A DNA stretch of 64,000 nucleotides, from NCBI GenBank assembly GCA_001931905.2, contig MSJI02000800.1, forward strand, positions 36,301-100,300, written 5' to 3'. Under the pieces are notes generated by a model. That model ran no database searches. It worked only from the letters and a program-made list of their open reading frames with translations, and had not been told where the DNA came from. The stretch is from Cladosporium sp. IMV 00045. Lineage: Eukaryota > Ascomycota > Dothideomycetes > Cladosporiales > Cladosporiaceae. The position numbers and the translations under genes were made by a program. Below are positions 56,968 to 64,000 of the stretch, in pieces. The stretch's first letter is position 1. Every line of letters starts with the position of its first letter.

Positions 56968-57771
56968 ATGTACTTCAACAACATTGTTCTAGCGGCTGCC
57001 ACCGCTCTCCTTGCCAATGCCGCCCCTCTTCACAAGCGCATTGCTCCCAACCCCGACTTGGCCGTCGACTTGCCTCTCTACTCCTGGCCCATTGATGGAG
57101 CCTGGGACGAGGTCTACCAGGCTCTCTCCGACAACCCCAAGACTCAATTCAACATCATCATCAACCCCGACTCCGGCCCTGGCGAGTACCCACCCAACTC
57201 AGACTACACCGGCGGCGTAGCCAAGCTGAACTCGTACGGCAACGCGCACGTCTACGGCTACCTGCGCACCGGCTTCACCGATCGCTCCATCTCCGACATC
57301 CAGGCGGACGCAGACAACTACGCGCAGTGGAACTCGCACTCGGGCGAAGACACCCACCTGGACGGAATTTTCGTCGACGAAGCGCCCGACTCCCTCGACA
57401 AACTGACCTACATGAAAGACGTGCACGACGCCATCCACGGCGCCTTCACCGACGGCGTCAAAATCTGGACAAACCCGGGCACGACCATCCCGGCCGAGTT
57501 CTACGAGTACGCCGACACCGTCACGGCCTTCGAGACGGGCTACAACTGGTGGGTCGACGACAGCCGCGAGGCCATCCCCTGGGACCTCCACTCCAAGTCT
57601 AGCGTCATGATCATGCGCTACGAAGGAGACTCTGAGGATGGCGGCCCCGCGAAGCAGGCCGAGACTCTCATCAACCGCGGCTTCAAGAGCGGTTTCCTCT
57701 GGGGCCAGGAGGGGTACCAGGAGTTCTCCAAAGTCTGGGGCAAGTTCGCGGCCGCTGTTAAGAATGACTGA
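56968..57771 (+). CDS. GH135 spherulin-4/Sph3 family hydrolase, copy C (secreted)
   Basis: A single exon encodes 267 residues. The start is the ATG at 56968, which gives a classical signal peptide (MYFNNIVLAAATALLANA) followed by a Lys-Arg site at residues 23-24 that fits Kex2 cleavage; the frame is open further upstream but without secretory features. The GH135 domain carries DLPLYSWPIDGAWDEVY (34-50), FNIIINPDSGPGEY (61-74), VYGYLRTGF, GIFVDEAP with D137-E138, KIWTNPGTTIP (165-175) and TAFETGYNWW with E189. All expected acidic positions are kept. It differs from copies A and B in having no introns and a soluble secreted form, so it is probably an older paralogue and not a product of the tandem duplication. 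Substrate is inferred to be GAG from context. Confidence 0.92.
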   Translation: MYFNNIVLAAATALLANAAPLHKRIAPNPDLAVDLPLYSWPIDGAWDEVYQALSDNPKTQFNIIINPDSGPGEYPPNSDYTGGVAKLNSYGNAHVYGYLRTGFTDRSISDIQADADNYAQWNSHSGEDTHLDGIFVDEAPDSLDKLTYMKDVHDAIHGAFTDGVKIWTNPGTTIPAEFYEYADTVTAFETGYNWWVDDSREAIPWDLHSKSSVMIMRYEGDSEDGGPAKQAETLINRGFKSGFLWGQEGYQEFSKVWGKFAAAVKND

Positions 57772-58609
57772 TTCGCGTGCGGTGCTCGACGATATCTACG
57801 ACTTTGAACATTTCGATTCTTACTTTCGTTTTCTTTCCATTCTGGATGCATTTGCAGCGAAGCGGCATTTGCGCCTGGAGCGCGTGACAGCGCTCGTTTC
57901 CATGGAGCTTTCTTGCTCTTTCTTTTATCGATTTTGATCAAACGGTGTATTGGTGATGACCTTTTATGAGACTATGTCATGCATTGTGGAATACGACTAC
58001 GATGGAAGATATGAGGCGTATGGTCCTAGATACTTGAGATGAAATAAAAGCACATGCCACAAGATATCTATCAACCGTACATCCGTCGCGATTCTACAAA
58101 CATCCCCCTCTCTTGCATTTGATGCGTCTGCTGCGGCCGGGGTCCAGAAGCTATGGCGCCGCTTGAGAGATGTCTAGATCTCGGTTTGAGTTTATGGCTA
58201 ACACCAACCCTAACCCTACAACCCGCCTGACGTCCCACATTTGATGAATCTCGACAATACCGCAAGACGCTATATCTTCCGAGTCTCATGAACTTCCTGC
58301 GGGAAGCAAAACAGCCGCGTATGCCGTTCTTGTTCCCGCACATGTAGATAGAGCCTAGAATTGCACGCTTGGGTCATGTAATCGAAGACGAAACAATCAC
58401 TGAAAACTTGACGGTCGAGCACCGCTCACATGCATCACTACTGTCAAAGCGAGAGATCATTTAACGAAACAGATACTTTTTTCCCCTACTCATACCGTTC
58501 TCTAACTCTACCTCAACCTCACCACATCGTTAACAATGCCCATCCCAACCACAACCCACCAGCATCCCCAGACAAGCCCACACCAAACCCAACCAACAAC
58601 CACACCACC
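57772..58609. other. Convergent region between GH135 copy C and the helicase
   Basis: Contains both 3' ends. A short interstitial telomere-like run, CCAACCCTAACCCTAC, is at 58204-58219. No gene is supported. Confidence 0.45.
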
Positions 58610-61600
58610 CTAAGCCCACATAGCTCTAAACTTCGTCGTAAACTCCGCATGCAGTACCTGCAACGCCTTAAGGACATTCTTCAGCCCCTCCTCCTTCTCC
58701 CAAGCCGGAGTTCCATCATTCGCCTCCGCCTCCGCAAATCTCGCCGCATCCGCCGCCTTCCTCGCATCCAGCTCGAGCCCCGCCATCTCCTCGTCGGCAA
58801 GCTCCTCCCAGCTATCGGCGGCCTTGGCCTTCTTCAGCGATGAAACGGGCTTGGGCCGCTCGGGCATGGAAATCGCCGAGTCGGCGGCGCTGGTGGCGAA
58901 AGAGCCTGCTTCGCTCGCGGAGTCCTCGACGTCCGCGACGCGCGTGTCCTCCGCTTCCTCGGTGGCGTCCAGGTTGCCCATGACGTCGAGCATGTCGACG
59001 TCGGTGCCCTCGCGGAGTTTCATGAAATTGAGCAGGGAGGTGATGATGGTGGCGAGCGCGAGGGAGAAGTCGTTGAGCATGAACCAGATGTCCGCCTTGC
59101 GGATGCCGTTGGCCTTCTCCAGCATGTTGATGTCGCCGTGCTTGAAGAAGTCGAGCAACCAGGCGTTGAGCGGGATTTCCATCTCGTCCGGGTAGATGTC
59201 GACGTGCGGGATGACGGCCTCTTCGAGGAAGACGCCGTCGCGCGTGCTCTGGCAGAGGTCGTGGATGGAGGCGAAGTCGTCGCCGGCACCGGAAAGGGCC
59301 TTGAAGGCAGAGCGGATGCGTGGGGCTGGGAGCGACTCGACGCTCTCGTCACTGGCCTTGTCTTCACCGCCGGCAAGGACGCCGGTGAGCGGGAGCTTGC
59401 GGTCGTCATGCTTGACGTGCTGGTCGACGAAGGTCTCGACGTAGGTCTTGTAGACGTCGAGAGTCTGCTGGTTGTGATCGCGCAGGATATCAGCGGCCTT
59501 CTCCGGCAGCGGAGGCAAGAAGACCACGGACGAAGAAGGCTTGACGACCTTCTCGCGGTACTCTTGGTCGGCCTGGCGGCAAGGGATGCGGTTGAACAAG
59601 TGAGCCATGACCAACATTAGAGTGTCGACGGTGCTCTTCTCGTTCTTGTTGATGTTGGAACAGAGCTCGTGGAAGTAGCCCTCCTTCAACAAGGCGTGGA
59701 AGGCAAAAGATGAGTTCTCAGTGAAGTACAAGTGACTGACCAAGCCAGCGAAGTTTAGCGTTGCGCCACGGTGGTCGAGCAAGTATTGCCTGCGCAAGTA
59801 CTCGATGGAGAAGCGAAGGTGGTGCATGGTCTGATCCTTGAAAGAAGCACCTCCCAGATACAATCTGGGCTGCGACAGCAAACCATTGATGGCGCTGACG
59901 GCATACTTCGCATTCTTTGACTCGTGCAGGAGGGTGAACAGGCGAAGGACAAGCGTGGTGGTGATGGGGAAGTGACCATTAAGATCGGGCAGACGCGAGC
60001 TCAGCAGTCTGCACACCTTCTCTCTGGAAAGGCCCTGGAAGACAACATTACCCAGCAAGTCGAAGCCACGACGACCGGCACGACCAGCGCACTGGCGGTA
60101 GTTGAGTGCGGTCAAGAAGACAGAGTCGCCGGAGAAGACGACAGTCTTGCAAGGCATGTTGATACCCAGGGCAAGCGTACCGGTGGCAATGACCACGCGG
60201 AGGAAACCCTTGCGGAAGAGGATCTCGCAGACTTGGCGGTACTTCCTGTTCATACCAGCGTGGTGAACGCCAATTCCGCGAGCCAGAGCGTCGATGAGCC
60301 ACTGGGCAACATTGCGGCGACCCAGCTGCTTGACGTAGATCTCCATCTCTGCGCGCTGCACCTTGGTGAGGTCGGCAAAGTGGTAGCCAGTCTGCGGCGC
60401 ATCCGGGTCGAAGTTATCCCACTCACTACCATCTGCAGCGCCAGCGTCACGCTGCTGGTCCAGTTTGGAGCCCGGGCCTTCCTCGTCATCATCGCCCTTG
60501 GACTTCTTGCTCGCCTTCGCTGACTTTGCGTTCTTCGCGTTCTTTAGCTGGAGCTTCTTCCAAACCTCCCACTGCTCCAGCTTCTTGGCCCACTTGGGAC
60601 CGCTCTTGACCTGCGCCTCCTCAGTCTTGGTGAGCTGCTCCACGATCTTGACGCAAATCTTCTCGCACATGTGACGATCGTAGTTGAAGAGGATAGCGGG
60701 GAGGGCGTCCTGCTCATGCAGACGGCAGAGCATGGGCAGAGTCGAGTCCAGCACATCATCAGTGACGTTGATGATATCAGATGACGAGCCCTCCTCCTTG
60801 GTGACCTGCAGGTCAGACTGCGCAATGCTCCTGAAGCCACCTGCAAGCTCGTCCAGCACCTTGTCGTACGGCGAAGCATCATCACCGATCCAAGTCCTGA
60901 GGAGATCCTTAAGCTCCTTCTCCCACGCCAGCACGTCAGCTTTACGCATGAGTTCGGGCAGGGCTTTGGTCGGGTTGAGCTTCTCCGGCACCGGGTACTT
61001 GTCGCTCTGGTGCTTGACCATGGCTTGCCAGAGGAAAAGACAGTCTCTGGGCTCTAGTCCAAGATCCTCTGGGATGGAGCGCGACTTGTCGACAAGAGCA
61101 GCGACGGGATGGATATATCCGAATTCCTTCAGATCTTCAAGACCAAGGGTACCGAAGGCTGCCTTTTCGGGCAGACCACGGAAAGCGAAGCGCTTAGGAG
61201 CAACATAGTAGTGTTTACGAAGGTCAGAGTATCTGTGAGGGTGCTTGACCATCTCAAGCTTGTTGCCGATCGCCTCCTGGGTAGACGTGAGCCACTGAGC
61301 GAAGTCTTGAGGGTTGCCAACCGTGGCCGACAGAGCGATGATGGGGCACGGTGCCATCAAAAGAAGCTGCTCCCAAACGACACCATCCTCAGCCTGGCCA
61401 ATAGAGTGGACTTCATCGAAGATGATGCGCTTCACACGCGGGCTCCAGGTGTTGGCGAAAGCTGGCGAGAGTAGCAAGATTTGCAGAACGTGAGGCACTG
61501 TCACGAGGACTTGACATCCTTGAGGGTTGTTGATTCTGTAGTCACGAGTGTGAATGGCCCAAACACTCTTGCCACCATATTTGTACGACTTGGAATAACG

Positions 61601-64000
61601 AGCCTGCACTTCGGCCGCGATCTGATTGACGAGAGCCTTGGTTGGGGCGACGTAGACCAGGACACCGTCATCGTCTGACTCGAGAACTTTGCGCATCGCG
61701 TAGAAAGAGATGAAAGTCTTACCAGCACTGGTGGGTGCAACGACGAACATGCTCTTGTTTGCATCAATACCATCGAGAACACGGCGTTGCCAACCATCGG
61801 GTGAGAACTCCACACGGCTATCAGGCTTGGAATCGAAGCTTCTCTCCAAGTAAGGGCCGCAGTGCAGAAGCTGGAACTCCTTGGGCTTTTCGTTCACTGC
61901 CACAGACTCCGCCTTGGCTGGTAGAGCAAACTGGAACACCAGCTTGCGGTCGGGAAGGGAGGTAGCATCCGGAATCTCAGGAACTGGCGGGAGCTTGAGG
62001 GTCTTGACTGTGAGCTCAACATTGTTGACAATAGTCTTGGTCAAACCGCTGCTCTTCAGAACACTGGTAGCAGTGTCCCAAATGAGAGGCACGACTTCGA
62101 TGCGGCGCTGCTGTTCCTTACGACGGCAGGCATCAATCCAGTACTGCACCAGACTGCTGAGCATGTACAAGCGCACCTCGGCCTCGATCACTTCCCTCCA
62201 CTCGCGACGGACAGTGACCAGGTAGTCCTTGGCCTTGCGGTAGCGCATACGGGAGTCTCTGTCCGCATCGAAGTTCTTGCAGACGGTTGCCCACGCTTGT
62301 ACGACCTTACCACCGGCGCTTTCTTCCTTCTTCGCCTTGGCAGCGGCAATGTTGTCAAGCATAGCTTGCTTCGCGGCATTTTTGGCTCCCGTCTTTCCGC
62401 CAGCCGCCTTCTTTTGACCTGGCTTTCCCTTGGAAGCACTGCTGTCGGACTGATCCGAATCGACAGGTGACTGCGCGCCAGATTTCTTCGGGGCTTTGCC
62501 CTTTGCGGCCGGCTTCTCTGTGGCAGCTGGAGATTCGCTCCTCGACTGGGACGAGCCGACAATAATGGTCTCTGGCTCTAAGCTTCGGCCTGTCGCGCCA
62601 GTCAAGCTTGCGGAGTACCTGGCCATCTCAGCCATGAACATCTGATTGCGCTTTTTGGCCCAAAATTCCTGCTTCGCCTCTTGCCTCGCCGCTTGCGGGT
62701 TGAGAGGCTCTTTAGGCTTCTGAATGATGGGTCTCTTGGCATTGTGCCAGTGGGACACCTCACGGAAGATCTTGTGCGATGCAACAGTCTGCTCGTGACC
62801 GGCAAGCTCATCGACTGCGAGATGTACTGATTCCAGGTGCTTGTCGAAGACTGGGTTCGAGAAAGGAAGTACAGCAAGGTTGTTAGGCTTCGGCTGCTCG
62901 GCATGGCCATGCTTCTCAGTATCGCTCGGTTCCGGCATACGTTTGGGGAGAGCACTGTCAGTCAGCGCTTCAGCAGCCTTGAAGATATTCGTGAAAGTAG
63001 CCATGACTTCTGCACTTGGCGCGTTCGGCTGGTCTACGATCTGAAGGAAGAGACGACCATCGATAGCGTCAGCAACATCACAGCTACCCGAGAAAGCCGA
63101 CAGTTTGCTCCACTCCTCGCTGCGGAGGATGGAGTCTGCATGCTGAGCTGCATTCCGGAGGAAGGTTCTGGAAATCTCGTTTCCAGTCTGGTCTTCAAGA
63201 CGGCGAGATGCAAGTGGCAAGTGAGTGAGCAGGGCAGAGTGCAAAAGTAGCACGCAGCAAAGTTGTGCACATGTCGATGCGTCTATGGAGGACGGCGGGC
63301 TGCGCATGAGAGTGCTCACGACGGCAGCGACGAGCGCCTGTCGCTCAGTCAAACCAAGTCCTGAGTCAGACAGCTTTGAAAGCTGTGCCGGGACGTTGGT
63401 GCTCTTCTCTTGTGAGACAGACGTCCATTGAGTCGTAGGCGGTAACTCATCCAAAATGGCACGGCCCCTAGGTTCAAGCACCATCGTCATGACTTTAGTG
63501 TCGAGCCATTCAAGACCGTTGACCAGGGCAACATTGTACCCGCGAGCAAGGAACGACTGAAGCATGCGTCTCAGGGGCAGCCTCTGCGAGTTGTCGACGG
63601 TGTGAGTCTCCTCGCCCAGGTGCTTGCCCTTGCGGTCGATAGGAGAAGCGCCATCGTGCGTCATCATAAAGTACAGGCTGGTGTGTTGCAAGTACTCGCT
63701 GAAAGCCTGGCAGTCATATGACTCGAAGACATTCACTTTGATGTCTGGATGAGAAGTGGCCAGGTTAGCCTGCAAGTGACGGATGATCGCCGCACGGGCG
63801 AGCAGGTATTTCGAGGCATCTGCGTCGTTGGTGTGAGGGGGAATGCAGAGCTTGCGGTTGCATTCGAAGAAGGTGACGTGAAAGTTGCACTTGCGGAAGG
63901 CGAGGTTGTGGAGGAAGTGCTCGACGTTGTAAGCGGCGTGGAGCAATTGAAGGCCCGGGTTGAAGTCGAGGTTCTCGTCGTCGAAGCAGCGGAGGAGTAA
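58610..64000 (-). CDS. DDX60/Ski2-like DExH-box RNA helicase, 5' partial
   Basis: The frame is open from its stop at 58610 to the window edge (1796 visible residues), so the N-terminus lies beyond base 64000. It is a superfamily 2 Ski2-like helicase of the DDX60 group. The visible N-terminal part (LDFNPGLQLLHAAYNVEHFL, FHVTFFECN) matches the DDX60 PIN-like region rather than Ski2, Mtr4 or Brr2. A basic Lys/Ser/Ala-rich linker is at about 480-560 of the visible part. Helicase motifs are APTSAGKT (I, residues 755-762), DEVH (II, 862-865), ALSATVGNP (III) and QCAGRAGRRGFD (VI, from 1303). A charged KK/KS-rich insert lies between the two RecA domains. Animal DDX60 is linked to antiviral RNA sensing; fungal homologues have no settled function. 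No introns were seen. Confidence 0.9.
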   Translation of the reverse strand, partial: LLLRCFDDENLDFNPGLQLLHAAYNVEHFLHNLAFRKCNFHVTFFECNRKLCIPPHTNDADASKYLLARAAIIRHLQANLATSHPDIKVNVFESYDCQAFSEYLQHTSLYFMMTHDGASPIDRKGKHLGEETHTVDNSQRLPLRRMLQSFLARGYNVALVNGLEWLDTKVMTMVLEPRGRAILDELPPTTQWTSVSQEKSTNVPAQLSKLSDSGLGLTERQALVAAVVSTLMRSPPSSIDASTCAQLCCVLLLHSALLTHLPLASRRLEDQTGNEISRTFLRNAAQHADSILRSEEWSKLSAFSGSCDVADAIDGRLFLQIVDQPNAPSAEVMATFTNIFKAAEALTDSALPKRMPEPSDTEKHGHAEQPKPNNLAVLPFSNPVFDKHLESVHLAVDELAGHEQTVASHKIFREVSHWHNAKRPIIQKPKEPLNPQAARQEAKQEFWAKKRNQMFMAEMARYSASLTGATGRSLEPETIIVGSSQSRSESPAATEKPAAKGKAPKKSGAQSPVDSDQSDSSASKGKPGQKKAAGGKTGAKNAAKQAMLDNIAAAKAKKEESAGGKVVQAWATVCKNFDADRDSRMRYRKAKDYLVTVRREWREVIEAEVRLYMLSSLVQYWIDACRRKEQQRRIEVVPLIWDTATSVLKSSGLTKTIVNNVELTVKTLKLPPVPEIPDATSLPDRKLVFQFALPAKAESVAVNEKPKEFQLLHCGPYLERSFDSKPDSRVEFSPDGWQRRVLDGIDANKSMFVVAPTSAGKTFISFYAMRKVLESDDDGVLVYVAPTKALVNQIAAEVQARYSKSYKYGGKSVWAIHTRDYRINNPQGCQVLVTVPHVLQILLLSPAFANTWSPRVKRIIFDEVHSIGQAEDGVVWEQLLLMAPCPIIALSATVGNPQDFAQWLTSTQEAIGNKLEMVKHPHRYSDLRKHYYVAPKRFAFRGLPEKAAFGTLGLEDLKEFGYIHPVAALVDKSRSIPEDLGLEPRDCLFLWQAMVKHQSDKYPVPEKLNPTKALPELMRKADVLAWEKELKDLLRTWIGDDASPYDKVLDELAGGFRSIAQSDLQVTKEEGSSSDIINVTDDVLDSTLPMLCRLHEQDALPAILFNYDRHMCEKICVKIVEQLTKTEEAQVKSGPKWAKKLEQWEVWKKLQLKNAKNAKSAKASKKSKGDDDEEGPGSKLDQQRDAGAADGSEWDNFDPDAPQTGYHFADLTKVQRAEMEIYVKQLGRRNVAQWLIDALARGIGVHHAGMNRKYRQVCEILFRKGFLRVVIATGTLALGINMPCKTVVFSGDSVFLTALNYRQCAGRAGRRGFDLLGNVVFQGLSREKVCRLLSSRLPDLNGHFPITTTLVLRLFTLLHESKNAKYAVSAINGLLSQPRLYLGGASFKDQTMHHLRFSIEYLRRQYLLDHRGATLNFAGLVSHLYFTENSSFAFHALLKEGYFHELCSNINKNEKSTVDTLMLVMAHLFNRIPCRQADQEYREKVVKPSSSVVFLPPLPEKAADILRDHNQQTLDVYKTYVETFVDQHVKHDDRKLPLTGVLAGGEDKASDESVESLPAPRIRSAFKALSGAGDDFASIHDLCQSTRDGVFLEEAVIPHVDIYPDEMEIPLNAWLLDFFKHGDINMLEKANGIRKADIWFMLNDFSLALATIITSLLNFMKLREGTDVDMLDVMGNLDATEEAEDTRVADVEDSASEAGSFATSAADSAISMPERPKPVSSLKKAKAADSWEELADEEMAGLELDARKAADAARFAEAEANDGTPAWEKEEGLKNVLKALQVLHAEFTTKFRAMWA

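Noticed and set aside
1..64000. Search by eye for tRNA genes (B-box GGTTCRANNCC), rRNA, CRISPR arrays and transposons
   Set aside because: No candidate met both box and folding criteria; no transposase or reverse transcriptase fragment was recognised. A tRNAscan or RepeatMasker run could still find degenerate copies.

Overview
This window is chromosomal DNA from a filamentous ascomycete (Pezizomycotina; the gene content and style fit Dothideomycetes, but I cannot name a species). The evidence is short GT-AG introns of 49 to 127 nt with GTATGT/GTGAGT-type donors and CTAAC-like branch sites, a white collar-2 photoreceptor subunit, an FG nucleoporin, a glutamine-rich Mediator subunit, and a complete galactosaminogalactan (GAG) exopolysaccharide locus of the type known from Aspergillus fumigatus.

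Layout. Bases 1-30900 are mostly housekeeping: nucleoporin NSP1 (+), two weak membrane-protein genes beside a stretch of degenerate and tandem repeats (about 2870-6900), a zinc-independent MDR oxidoreductase (-), a Maf-type nucleotide pyrophosphatase (+), Mediator MED15 (-), an APC-family amine/amino-acid permease (-, with one unresolved intron phase), a small 2EXR/F-box-like protein (-), RAD50 (-) divergent from the GATA/PAS factor WC-2 (+), and a formyltetrahydrofolate deformylase (+).

Bases 31776-57771 hold the GAG locus: agd3 deacetylase (-), an ega3-type GH114 galactosaminidase that appears disrupted by frameshifts (+), the uge3 UDP-glucose/GlcNAc 4-epimerase (+), two GH135 spherulin-4/Sph3 paralogues in tandem (-), the giant gtb3-type membrane glycosyltransferase (+), and a third, secreted GH135 paralogue (+). 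By analogy with A. fumigatus, Uge3 supplies UDP-Gal and UDP-GalNAc, Gtb3 polymerises and probably exports the chain, Agd3 partly deacetylates it outside the cell so that it adheres, and Sph3/Ega3 hydrolases trim it. The unusual points here are three GH135 copies with three different predicted topologies and the apparent loss of the GH114 enzyme.

The window ends inside a large Ski2/DDX60-like DExH RNA helicase (-) whose N-terminus lies beyond base 64000. I found no tRNA, rRNA, CRISPR or intact transposon.
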